NCBI GenBank assembly: GCA_038087015.1
Contig: JASBNA010000069.1
Coordinates: forward strand, 62,001 to 126,000
Reading direction: 5' to 3'
Source: Cerrena zonata
Taxonomy: Eukaryota > Basidiomycota > Agaricomycetes > Polyporales > Cerrenaceae
Length of the DNA stretch: 64,000 nucleotides
This document shows positions 47,161 to 57,145 of the stretch, piece by piece. Position numbers and translations under genes: made by a program. The number at the start of each line of letters is the position of its first letter. Position 1 is the first letter of the stretch. The notes below the pieces were generated by a model. That model did no database searches, had not been told where the DNA came from, and saw nothing but the letters and a program-made list of their open reading frames with translations.

Positions 47161-50061
47161 ATGGAAGTGATCACTCAAAAAAAGAGAGAAAGAGTTTCTA
47201 AGGCATGTGTGTTTTGTCGTAAGAAGAAAATCAAATGTGATGGACAACCAACCTGTTCCAATTGCCAACACGGTGGTAAAGAATGTATTTACCCTGAAGA
47301 TAATCCAACAAGAAGACAGAGAAAACCAAGAGTGAATAAGAAATTAACAAAAAGTGATTCCATAAAGTCTCTAGATAGCAGATTAGCTAAGCTAGAAGGA
47401 TTAATTCTTAATTTGGCCACTCGGATCGATCCAAATTCAGAGAGAGTAGTTGGTAGCGAAACAGTGGAAAATGAGTCTAATGATGATGATCTTGATGATT
47501 TTGAAGATCTGGATGAGTCTGAGAAAGATTATGGCGAGGATAATAAATTGAAGAATGAAGTTCCATCAAGAAATGAGGATCAATCTAAGAAGGATATACT
47601 ACCCATTAAAGAGAGCTCAGTTACTGCTAGAGAAAATCCCTTTGATGATACATCTCGTGTTGCTAGATTGGAAACTTACTTTGGATCACATTGTACTTTC
47701 CACATCTTTTCAGACAAGAGTATAAAATACATCAAGGGAAAACTAAGACCCCGTGATATGTCCTTAGTGGTGCCTTTAGAAAACATACCTGTTGTTTTTG
47801 CAGCCTGTAAAGAAACATATAACTCATTATGGACTGAACCTTATTTCTCTTTAGAAAAGGAACGCTTACTTCTACATGAAGGGATACTACCTCATAGTAT
47901 TCAGTTGACTTTTGAATTATTGGAATTTTTCGATGAGATATACATTGCATGTTATTTATGTGACGTCAATGAAATCAAAGAATTAATAAAGACATACTAC
48001 TCAAATAAAGAGGATAAGGCTAATGCTAATACCCAAAAACTAAAGGCCTCGGAGCATCTCATAATTAACATCAGTTTAGCATTGTGCATCTCTGTTTTCA
48101 TCAATAAGAAGCTGCATAGAGAAACTTCTGATCAAACAACTAGCTTAAACTCTAAACTTGCATCTACTGATAATTCTTCTACCCCAATAGATCCAAAGAC
48201 AAGTCTACCTGTTCTTAATTCTCTCAAGTTAGAAGAACTACTCGAGTTACAAGACCAGTTATTTCTTCAGTCAATTTATTATTATGGTAAAGTTTCGGTC
48301 ATCAGTGAAGGTATTGTAACTGTCCAAGGGATCCTATTACTTATAATTTATCTCGAAACCACCCTTGTCACTTCTCATATGAACTGGATTTTAGTCAGTG
48401 TTGCTGTGCGTTTCGCTCAAATCTTAGGATTACATCGTTTTGAAAGCTTTCAGAATTTTCCGGAGAAAGATAGAGCTTTTAGAAGAAGGATATGGTGGTT
48501 CTGCCAATATTTCGATATGGAAATTTGTTATAGAAACGGAAGTACGCCAATGGTTGATGAATGTGATGTTTCCACTTTGACCTCCAGAGATAGAGAATAT
48601 TCGGAAGCTAATGAGGGTTGTAAAGACGAGGATTGCTCTATGGTAGTTCCTCCAGAAGTGATCAAAGATATAACCCAAAATAAACAAATACATAACTTCG
48701 TTGGTTACTTCTTGATGAAGTTGACCAGAATACGTGCAAGAAGTTACAAAGGGCTCTTTAGTGCCTCTGTTAAAACAACGTTCAAAAGTATCTCTTCGAC
48801 TTTGAACTCCTTGAATACAGAAATGAATGAACTCAGAAATTCTATGGACAAAAGAATTCGTCCTCGTTTATACACTGATTCTGATTTTCAGGAATACTTG
48901 GAATTTCCTGTTCTTATGAATGGTTTGAATATTGATTGTGCTAAAGAAAATGTCATAGCGACACAGCTAACTTACTTTTCACATTTGATGACTATCAATA
49001 GATTACCATTTCAAATAGTAACACCAGATCATGATGAAAGCTGTGAAGAAAGTTTAATATATCGTGCATTGTATCTTGATAGTGCTAGAACAATTCTTCA
49101 TATCGTACTTGCACTAGATCTTAGAACTATTCCCTTGTCATTCATTAACTGGATTATATTCTTTCCCATTTTCAGCATTCTTAAATTTGCTTGGTAATTG
49201 CATAAATAAAGCAGGTGAGAGTGATAGTATGAAGGACCTTGGTTTACTTATCGATGTTGCGGTTAAGTTCTTTCGGTTATAATAATAGGTATGCGGAACA
49301 ATCTGATAATCCTTCTGCAAAGGTTTACCAGCAGAGAGGTTCAGTTATCGATATGGTGGTTAAAACCTATGCTTCGTATTTTGATAAAAATTCTAGAAGG
49401 TAAACTTGAAGTTGATATTTTGAAAGGAAATGACTTTTTGACGCAGTATTTAGAGAGCTGCGAAAAGAACTACCCATATATTTTTACACCAGTGGATAGG
49501 AAAGATAAACAGTTCAATGCTAACGATCATATTAATAAAATTTGCAGCAAACTATTTGATCAATCACTTGGAGGGGTTCCTCGATGGCAATATAGTGCAT
49601 CCGGATTTGTCACTATCAATTCTGAAAACAAAGAACCACAGCATCAAAATCAACAGCAAAATGCAATCCAAAGTCATTTATCAAGGGTGCTGCTGCTTCT
49701 GCTGCCTGATAGCTACCAGAACCAAGTCAATGGAGGTGCTCCAATTAATACATTTTCTCCCCAGTTTAACTACTATTCGAATACTTCGAACACTTCGAGT
49801 AACTCGAATGGTTCTCATAGTGGTGCGCCTTCTTGTAATGATTCATCTGGATACACTCCTACTAGTCTTAATAATCATTCATTAGCCCATATTTTACAGC
49901 AGCCAGAAAGTGTCGACACCCTTAAACCCGTTTACCCGAACTATTATGTCGATGATCAATTTTTAAAACTGGGTGATGGTCTTGATGATGATTCAGTGAA
50001 TAATGTATTATTTTCTTCACTTTACGAGTTGCCCAACTTTTTCTTTGATAACGGTTTATAA
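47161..50061 (+). CDS. Zn2Cys6 transcription factor, third of three (HAL9-like; three or more frame breaks)
   Basis: About 965 residues. Zinc cluster CVFCRKKKIKC / CSNCQHGGKEC, then SIKSLDSRLAKLEGLI, an acidic region, and the block LETYFGSHCTFHIFSDKSIKYI that parallels the second gene. The regulatory domain has RRRIWWFCQYFDMEICYRNGSTP. The end is YELPNFFFDNGL, directly followed by the stop. By order (next to STI1) it corresponds to C. albicans HAL9; S. cerevisiae Hal9 acts in salt tolerance. Single extra bases appear near 49,164, 49,274 and 49,367. Near 49,685-49,715 the current frame reads four CTG codons in a row region where another frame reads an alanine-serine tract, suggesting a further compensated pair. 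Up to 49,160 the frame is intact. Confidence 0.65.
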
Positions 50062-50247
50062 AGTGTTTACAGTGTTTAAAGTTAACATATTACATAAGCT
50101 TAAGTGTATTTGTTTTCGTAAAGTTTTATTGTGAAATTGGTCGGACTATACATCTTTGAATCGTTATAGGAAAAGGAAATTAATTGGACGTTAAATACCA
50201 TTAGAGAAAAAAATTGATACACTTTAAAGTGTAAAATGAAAACTAAT

Positions 50248-51994
50248 CTACCTAGTACGGATAACACCAGCAGCTATCAACATGTTAATCTTCTTACTAA
50301 CCTCTGGATTTCTCATGTGGTCTTGTAAAGCAGCAGGGTTTTCTCTAGCTTGTCCTAAAATACCTTGCATGACAGGGTCCTGTAAGATACCAACAATTTC
50401 AGGATCTCTGGAAACTCTTTCCATGGTTTGTTCTGGGGTTTCACCTTCAAGGGCCTGGAATCGTTGGGAAGATGCCTTGTTAAATAATTGATCAATTTCA
50501 TGAACATTTTTACCTTCACCGAGAGCTAAGTCTTTTTCACGAGCAACTTGTAAAGTTTCCATAACTTGAGAGTATTCTTTCATTGCTAATTGAGCATTAG
50601 CTTTTCTTATATAAGCTCTGATGAATGTTGGGTCTTTTTCGATAGCCAAGTCACAATCACGAACAGCATCTGGGAAAGACATTAATTTCGCCAAAGCCGC
50701 AGCTCTGTTTGAGTATCCTCTAGCATCGTCTGGGCTTCTTTTTATCATTTCGCTGTAAGCTTTGACAGCATTTGGCCAATCACTCTTGGTGAAAAATTCT
50801 TTTCCTTGTAATCTTGCTTCTTCGGCTTTTTCTGGATTGATATAGTTTAATGCTTCTTGGGTTTTGATTTCCTTTTGAGTAGCTCTTAATTTATTTAAAA
50901 CGTCTGGAGTTCTATGTTCAGTTAAAGATTTATCAAAAAATTTTACAGCACTTTCCAAATCATTCTTTTTCAAGTAGGTATTACCTAATCTAGCAAAAGA
51001 TTTAGCAATTAATTTATAATCGGCTCTCATGTCTCTACCTTCATCAACAGCTTTATTACAGGTTTCGATTGCAGCATCGTAGTCACCTTTTTCAAATTCA
51101 GCAGCAGCACGATTATTCAAGTAAGTTATATCTTTATGGAGAGTCCAGGCTTCATCATATTTAGCAATGGCTTCATCGAATTTTCTTTGCTTATACAAGG
51201 TGTTACCTTCTGCTTTGGCAGCAAGCGAAGCTTTAACGTCTGAGGTTTCAGAATCTTCCATTTCGACATCTTGACTTTCTTTCTTTGGGTCTTCTTTCTT
51301 AGGTTCCTGTTTCTTTGGTTCTTCTTTTTTGGTTTCTGGGGCCTTAGGAGCTGGTTTTGTTTCTTGTTGTTTTGGAGCAGAAGAACCAGCGTTTGATGGG
51401 TCATCAGGAAGATCAATACCCATCAAGGTAGCCATCACGGTCATCATTCTTGGATCACTCAAGAATTGTGTTGCATTAGCTTTTGGATTAGATTGGATGT
51501 TGACAATTTTTTGAACTAACTCAGGGTCTTTCATTAATTCACTAGTCTTAGGGTTGTTTTTCAAATTAGTTATTAAGTTAGGATCAGAGAAAATTGCACC
51601 CTAACCCTAAATCAGGTTGAGCTTGTCTAGCTTGAATAGTTTCTTCGACTTGTTTCAATCCACTTTTAGCTAAAGCTGTTTTCTGGATCCAATTCCAAAG
51701 CTTTAGAGTAGTATGTTTTAGCATCATCTAAGTTGCCCAACCCATATTGAGCAGCGGCAACACGACCATAACCTTTTGCCCAAGTATTGTTGATCTTAAC
51801 ACATTCATTGGCATCATTCAAAGCATTACCAAAGTTCTTTAATGAAGCATAACATGCTGAACGGTTTGGAATATAAAACATGATTTGGGGTTGGAGAAGC
51901 TTCGAATGGCTTTAGTGAAAAACTCAATGGCTTTGGTGAAATCTTTAGCAGCAAAGTATTGATTACCTTGGGCTTTATATTCTTCGGCTGACAT
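50248..51994 (-). CDS. STI1: Sti1/Hop, Hsp70-Hsp90 co-chaperone (frame broken four times)
   Basis: Adaptor that links Hsp70 and Hsp90 and hands clients between them. From the ATG at 51994 (MSAEEYKAQGNQYFAAKDF) the order is TPR1, a DP1 region (DPNLITNLKNNPKTSELMKDPEL), a charged linker, TPR2A (KAEGNTLYKQRKFDEAIAKY), TPR2B (RLQGKEFFTKSDWPNAVKAY) and DP2 (SRDPEIVGILQDPVMQGIL), as in S. cerevisiae Sti1 (589 aa). TPR1 and the start of DP1 hold four single-base breaks near 51,904, 51,866, 51,680 and 51,600, each looking like one extra base; two are in homopolymers. The last 438 codons are intact. A perfect heat-shock element lies about 110 bp upstream. Confidence 0.96.
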
Positions 51995-52101
51995 GTTTAT
52001 ACGAACTTGTTCTAACTAGAGTCAAGTTGAAGCTTTAATCTAGTTCAATGGAATGAAATATATATAAATATTGAGAGAATATTTTTTTTCTCCCTCCAGT
52101 T

Positions 52102-52116
52102 TTTCTGGAATCTTCG
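52102..52116. promoter_or_regulatory. Heat-shock element (TTCnnGAAnnTTC)
   Basis: Three perfect alternating pentamers, TTC-TG-GAA-TC-TTC (52103-52115), about 110 bp upstream of the STI1 start codon. STI1 is a known Hsf1 target in yeasts. Confidence 0.85.
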
Positions 52117-52428
52117 ACCGAATGGGACTATTCGATTTGGTGTATGGAGGTTTCTTACTGGTTGCAAACAAATACACTCTCTGGGCCCCATATTGAAACA
52201 GTAAAATATATTAAATGATAATTTTAAACAATAAGAGAAGAAAGAAGGAAATGTTTATGTCGTCCGAAAGTAAAAGATCAAAAAATCAAAAGATTAAAGA
52301 CTAAAAAAAAGTTCAAAAAGACAGAAGCGAACTGAAACTCGTTAACCACCAGCTGAATATGCAGCTAGAACAGAAACCATTTATAAAAAAGAAAACGGGG
52401 AAATGCAAACAAGGGGGTATATACAGAT

Positions 52429-53649
52429 TCAAATTCCATTGGCGACATCGTTAATTGCTTTATCGACCAATTCAAGTGGATAAGCTGGGCCAAAGCCATG
52501 ACATTTTTCACTACCTTTTAATTTTAACATAACTTCATAACAGTCTAATTTACCTTCATATTCAGGTTGCTCGGCTTTGATTTGTAGATAATCCCAAACA
52601 GCACCAACGGCCAAAACTTTTTTACCAGGTTCATCCGGTTCTTCATATATTTTATTATAAGTTTCATCTTTTATTTCGTGTGAAGTACCAGCATATAAGC
52701 TTTCAACAAATTCACGAGGATTTTGGGGAAAAGTAAATTTATTGGCACCTCTATTAGCGTGCTCAGCATAAAGGCCAATATGGTGACTTGGAGCATCATT
52801 GCCCGAACGCAATAATTGATTCTCTGTTTGCATTGTGAGATTATGTTGTCGAATTTGGTCTAATTGCTGTAACAATTTTTGTCTCTCATCTTCACTTTGA
52901 AGTAACTTTATTTCTAAATCTTTTAATTTAGTTTCTTTTCTCTCTCTAAAAGCTCTTTGGGCTGCTCTATTTTGAGCTTTCCTCTTTTTCGCTAATTCTT
53001 CTTCATTTAATTCTGAATCATCCCGGGCCATTAATAGAGCATCTTGTTCATCTAATAGTTGTTTCTTAGACTTTGCCAGACCTGCTTTTTGTTTTGTTTT
53101 GCCATTATTATTTGTAAGTGGTTTTTCCGTATCTAGAGCAGATGTGGATGTAGAGGAAGTATCTGGAGAAGGGACTTTATTATTTTCCGCTGTTTGGGAA
53201 CCTCCTTCAGTTCTTATATTGAATCTTGTTGGATTGGTAACTGGAGATGAAAATGAACTTATGGAGCTACTGGTACCAGTTGGGGCATGATTACTATCAA
53301 AGTTATGATTGGTGATATTATTTGAAAGATATGGGTCATCAATAGGATTGATATTCTTATAATTATTTGAATGGTTTTCGGGATTCCCGTTATAATTAAA
53401 TTCTGGTAAAAATCCATGATTTTGTTGTTGAGATGTTGTAAACTGATCATAAAAATTAGGACTTCCACTATACCCATTATTAAAAGGTTGATTTGGGAAA
53501 GCCAGCTGTTGGTGTTGTTGCTGAGCTTGTTGAGCTTGTTGGGCCTGATTTGAACTATTGAACAAATCAACATTTTCTTCAACTAATTCAAGACAAGTGT
53601 CTGGATTTTGCGGTCCCAACGATGGGTTACTCCATTGCACATCCTCCAT
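52429..53649 (-). CDS. FCR3: Yap-family bZIP transcription factor (FCR3-like)
   Basis: 406 aa. The fungal AP-1 (Yap) basic region KRKAQNRAAQRAFRERKETK at about residues 220-240 has the Yap-specific Gln and Phe residues. A leucine zipper follows (LEIKLLQSEDERQKLLQQLDQI). The N-terminal half is rich in Gln and Asn. The C-terminal domain (FPQNPREFVESLY .. VLAVGAVWDYLQIK .. GFGPAYPLELVDKAI) matches what I recall of C. albicans Fcr3 (399 aa), which neighbours STI1 there as well. Fcr3 was isolated as a fluconazole-resistance factor in S. cerevisiae. No cysteine-rich C-terminal redox domain of the Yap1 type is visible. Start at the ATG at 53649. Confidence 0.8.
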   Translation of the reverse strand: MEDVQWSNPSLGPQNPDTCLELVEENVDLFNSSNQAQQAQQAQQQHQQLAFPNQPFNNGYSGSPNFYDQFTTSQQQNHGFLPEFNYNGNPENHSNNYKNINPIDDPYLSNNITNHNFDSNHAPTGTSSSISSFSSPVTNPTRFNIRTEGGSQTAENNKVPSPDTSSTSTSALDTEKPLTNNNGKTKQKAGLAKSKKQLLDEQDALLMARDDSELNEEELAKKRKAQNRAAQRAFRERKETKLKDLEIKLLQSEDERQKLLQQLDQIRQHNLTMQTENQLLRSGNDAPSHHIGLYAEHANRGANKFTFPQNPREFVESLYAGTSHEIKDETYNKIYEEPDEPGKKVLAVGAVWDYLQIKAEQPEYEGKLDCYEVMLKLKGSEKCHGFGPAYPLELVDKAINDVANGI

Positions 53650-54780
53650 TTTTGATAAGATAATGATATAACTATTGGAAACTTGGATATTTCAAATACT
53701 GAACTGTATTTCTAATCTTTTTATTTTTTTTTTCCTTTTTCTTTTGCTTCTATTAGAATTGCTTCTTATCCGTTATATGTCAATTTTCAGCAAACGAGAC
53801 TTAATATTCCTGGAAATTATTTCACTCCGATACTTAAGAAAGGATTTTATGTTACAATATGTAGTGTAATCAGCACCTAGAAGACTTTGCCCGCTTCTCT
53901 TTCTTACTTGATGATCTATCAACGAATACTAGTCTTTAGGAAAAAAAGAAAAAAAAAAAAGCAGCTTCTGAATTGGGAAACAAAGGGGGGGTTTGCAGAT
54001 TACATCGAATTTTTTACAGCTTCGACTAAAAACCTCCGTACCTGTGTCGGCCGAGCCATGTTCTTGAGTCTAATCAATATTCTATAGGTCTGAAGTCGGA
54101 CAAAACACGAATGAAGGCAAAGGGTTGAAGGAATATCAGTCCGTTGGCTATCTCAGTTTCTTCCATGGGCTTTGCCTTGTCTGGTAAAGAGGTTACAACT
54201 CTATTGCTTTGGCTCATATCAGTTAAGTATCTTAGTTTGGTGCTTAGCCGAGACTTACTTCGGTTTGAATCTGATTGGTTATTCTTGTCTGAGGAAGCCT
54301 GAATCAGCCTCACGGCGATTCTTCGTGTAAATCTCCGTGGGTGTGATGCTTTTTGTACCTGTGCAAATGCTAAAACATGTACTTCGTCAAACTTTAAAGT
54401 AGGAATTTTTGAGATTTTTTGCAATCATTTACAAAAAACTCCAACAATTAAGTATCTTGATTAAAGTAGGGGAATATACCTGCTGTGCCCAATTTAGCTG
54501 GATGACAGCATAGTCAAGCTTTTTCACACAGTCAGTTGGTTTTCCTGTAAATTCTCATTAGTGTGGAGTATAAAAAGTTGGCAAAATTGCACACAGAGAA
54601 ATTAATTCAGCCATTGTAAAACTTATTTGATATGACCAATGCTTAAAAAATACTACGAGCTGGTATTTATGCTTAATTAATGCTAATTTCATAAAGTTTT
54701 CAAAGGTACTCAGTTCAAAAGGCGCCTAAAGAATTTGTACACCCGTAAACCCAGAAATTCTCATAATTCAAAATTCGTGC
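53650..54780. other. Intergenic region upstream of the FCR3-like gene
   Basis: About 1.1 kb with no convincing gene. A frame at 54,074-54,424 (minus) begins without a conserved context and resembles nothing known. Contains T- and A-rich runs around 53,703 and 53,940. Confidence 0.5.
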
Positions 54781-54838
54781 ACTTGGCCGAGCGGACAAGT
54801 ACCCGGATTGCGAGGCGGATGTCGATTCGATCCTTGAA
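54781..54838 (+). pseudogene. tRNA-like relic next to tRNA-Phe
   Basis: TGGCCGAGCGG (from 54784) matches an A-box and GATTCGATCC (from 54824) a B-box, about 40 bp apart. No acceptor or T-stem pairing could be drawn, and the stretch abuts tRNA-Phe directly. It looks like a decayed or truncated tRNA, possibly of the Ser/Leu type. Confidence 0.3.
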
Positions 54839-54845
54839 GCGGTTT

Positions 54846-54876
<31 letters not shown>

Positions 54877-54929
54877 AAACTTCAGTCCAGTTAATCTGAA
54901 GGTCCTGTGTTCGATCCACAGAAATCGCA
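54839..54929 (+). tRNA. tRNA-Phe (GAA), with intron
   Basis: Reads GCGGTTTTAGCTCAGTTGGG at the 5' end and pairs with the 3' AAATCGC plus discriminator A. Anticodon stem TCAGA/TCTGA with loop CTGAAGA. An 18-nt intron (54876-54893) sits one base after the anticodon, as in S. cerevisiae tRNA-Phe. T-arm CTGTGTTCGATCCACAG is perfect. A T-run follows at 54933 as a Pol III terminator. Confidence 0.97.
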
Positions 54930-55180
54930 TTCTTTTTTGCCATTTTCATCTTATACTTTTTAATTCATCTTTCACCTTAATTCATCCAACTTAATTGGAA
55001 GTTAGTTGAATTTTCGTTCAAGTGAATTGTTTGAGTAAAATGACCGTGTGAAAATTCCTGGCCAAAAACACCCATACACCACACCAACATCGGAACCACC
55101 ACAGTTCAACCTCTCTAGTTACGAAATTGACGAATTTCAATTTAAATACAAGTTTTCCAGTTGACTCGAGAAAAATTGAT

Positions 55181-56104
55181 ATGAGTGTATTGCTAGAGAC
55201 TACTAAAGGAAGCTTGGTTGTTGATCTATTCATACAAACCCAAGAATTGCCATGTTATAATTTTCTAAAGCTCTGTCAAGTCAATCATTATTTTTTCAGT
55301 CCTTTTTACAAGATTGAAAATAACAAGGTTATCTACTCTGGTGATCCTAATTATCCAAATGGAGTCCACTCAGCAAACCACTCCGTCAACAAATACGTTG
55401 AACTTGAACAGTATGATATCGTTGGCGTTAATGACTATTTGAAAGTTGATTCCGGGCTAAAAGCTTCCGAGTACAATGAAAATCCAGTTGGTCTAGTGTC
55501 TTTTACCACCGTTAATGATAATCAGATTGGTTCAGAATTTAGTATATGTCTTGATTCCACTGAGCCAGCGGAGTTCGAATCCCAATTAGCGTTTGGTAAA
55601 GTGGTGGAGGGATTCAGTGTATTACAATCCATATCTGACGACACTAGAATAATTCGTACTCATATTATTCATGATCCGTTTCCCAATCCTCCAAATATGA
55701 AGATTCAAAACCAAAAGTACTTTCCTAGTGACATTCAAATTTCAAATTTCGAAGAAAATGAATCTTCTTTAGAAGAATCAACCTATCAAGCTCTTGGTCT
55801 TGAACTAATGAATGATCTCCCCCACTATAACATACAACCCTCTCCCCGGACTTTGTTCATCGCAAAGCTAAATCCAATAACCACCTCGGAGTCCTTGGAG
55901 ATCATTTTTGCCAGGTTTGGTGAAATCGTTTCTTCTCATATAATTATAGATGCTAAAACTGCAAAAAGCTTATGCTACGGTTTCGTGGAGTTCTCTACCA
56001 AAAATGATGCTGAAAAAGCCTATGGCAAATTGCGCAACGGCTGTATAATCGATGGGAAAAACGTCATTGTTGAGTTCTCCCAATCGGCCAGAAATGCTTC
56101 GTGA
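55181..56104 (+). CDS. Cyclophilin-like domain plus RRM protein (PPIL4/Cyp6 type)
   Basis: About 307 aa. The N-terminal cyclophilin fold starts MSVLLETTKGSLVVDL and includes the GDPNYPNG and SEFSICLD elements. A C-terminal RNA-recognition motif shows TLFIAKLNPIT (RNP2) and YGFVEFST (RNP1). This fusion matches human PPIL4 and S. pombe Cyp6, nuclear proteins linked to splicing; S. cerevisiae has none. The usual catalytic FHRVIPNFMIQGGD segment reads FYKIENNKVIYSGD here: the key Arg is Lys and the Phe, Met and Gln positions are changed. I infer weak or no prolyl isomerase activity. I choose the ATG at 55181 because the domain begins there; the frame is open further upstream. Confidence 0.85.
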   Translation: MSVLLETTKGSLVVDLFIQTQELPCYNFLKLCQVNHYFFSPFYKIENNKVIYSGDPNYPNGVHSANHSVNKYVELEQYDIVGVNDYLKVDSGLKASEYNENPVGLVSFTTVNDNQIGSEFSICLDSTEPAEFESQLAFGKVVEGFSVLQSISDDTRIIRTHIIHDPFPNPPNMKIQNQKYFPSDIQISNFEENESSLEESTYQALGLELMNDLPHYNIQPSPRTLFIAKLNPITTSESLEIIFARFGEIVSSHIIIDAKTAKSLCYGFVEFSTKNDAEKAYGKLRNGCIIDGKNVIVEFSQSARNAS

Positions 56105-56364
56105 TTCCCTAGCTTCTACCCTGTTATCACCATATCTTATCGTGTTCCTAGATGGTTCGATCAAGACGATGGTGTGCGGGTAACTCCTGCTTAGCCCGAT
56201 GTAATGGTCCCAAAAAAGAGAACGGTCAAAAACCAAAAAAAAAAAAAAACGAGGAAAAAATTTCGCTTGCGGGAAATTAAACTGACAAAACACTATGAAA
56301 AATTTAAAATTAGCTTCTATAAGCTAGTCTTTTCATAGGAAACCAACTAATAATTCAACCAAAA

Positions 56365-56853
56365 ATGTCTTTCCGTACTTGTTTCAAATGTGGTGAAGTA
56401 GGCCACTTTGCTGAAAACTGTGAACAAACCGATAAACTCTGTTACAACTGTAAACAGGCCGGTCATACTTCCCAAGATTGTACCGAACCAAGACAAGAAA
56501 GACAACAACAATGTTTTACTTGTGGTGGTACTGACCATTTACAACGTGACTGTCCAGATAAATCAGCCAAGAGTACTTCCTGTTACATTTGTAAAAAACC
56601 AGGTCATATTGCCAAATACTGTTACTCGGCTGGTCGTGAATCTGATACTAAAGGTTCTGCTTGTTATAAATGTGGTTTACCAAATCATTTTGCCCGTGAT
56701 TGTAAAGCAAATGATGTTAAATGTTATAATTGTGGTGGTTACGGTCATAAATCTACCAACTGTTCTTCTGCTCCAGCAGACTCTTCAGCTAAAAAATCCT
56801 GTTACTCATGTGGTTCAGCTGAACATATTGCTAAGTTCTGTACTGCTGCTTAA
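56365..56853 (+). CDS. GIS2: Gis2, seven-CCHC-finger RNA-binding protein (CNBP family)
   Basis: 162 aa (S. cerevisiae Gis2 is 153 aa). Exactly seven CCHC zinc knuckles (C-x2-C-x4-H-x4-C) are visible, from CFKCGEVGHFAENC to CYSCGSAEHIAKFC, the number typical of Gis2/CNBP. The protein binds mRNAs, associates with translating ribosomes and enters stress granules. Frame intact, start MSFRTCFKCGE. Convergent with FOL1. Confidence 0.95.
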   Translation: MSFRTCFKCGEVGHFAENCEQTDKLCYNCKQAGHTSQDCTEPRQERQQQCFTCGGTDHLQRDCPDKSAKSTSCYICKKPGHIAKYCYSAGRESDTKGSACYKCGLPNHFARDCKANDVKCYNCGGYGHKSTNCSSAPADSSAKKSCYSCGSAEHIAKFCTAA

Positions 56854-57145
56854 GCGTACGTTAGTGTGTTAGTGTAGGTGGATGATCTTTTTGAAGAAGG
56901 TGTTTTTTATTTTGAAGTGGAAAAAATAAACTTATGAAACAATTTTGGTCTTCGGATCTAATGACAAAAATGTTGTATACATAAAAATTTGTAAATTAGA
57001 AATACTCTCTCCAAAAACTTTAATTAGTACTTTAATGATTCAACCTCAATTATGTCTATTTATTTTAAGAAAAGCGTGTTTTTCTTATTTTTTGTTTTTT
57101 TTGGCTTATTATTGTAGACTACAACTTGATTAATCAAGGTTATAT

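Noticed and set aside
54074..54424. 116-codon minus-strand frame between the FCR3-like gene and tRNA-Phe
   Set aside because: Basic and Ser-rich without known motifs, and no conserved neighbour in that direction.
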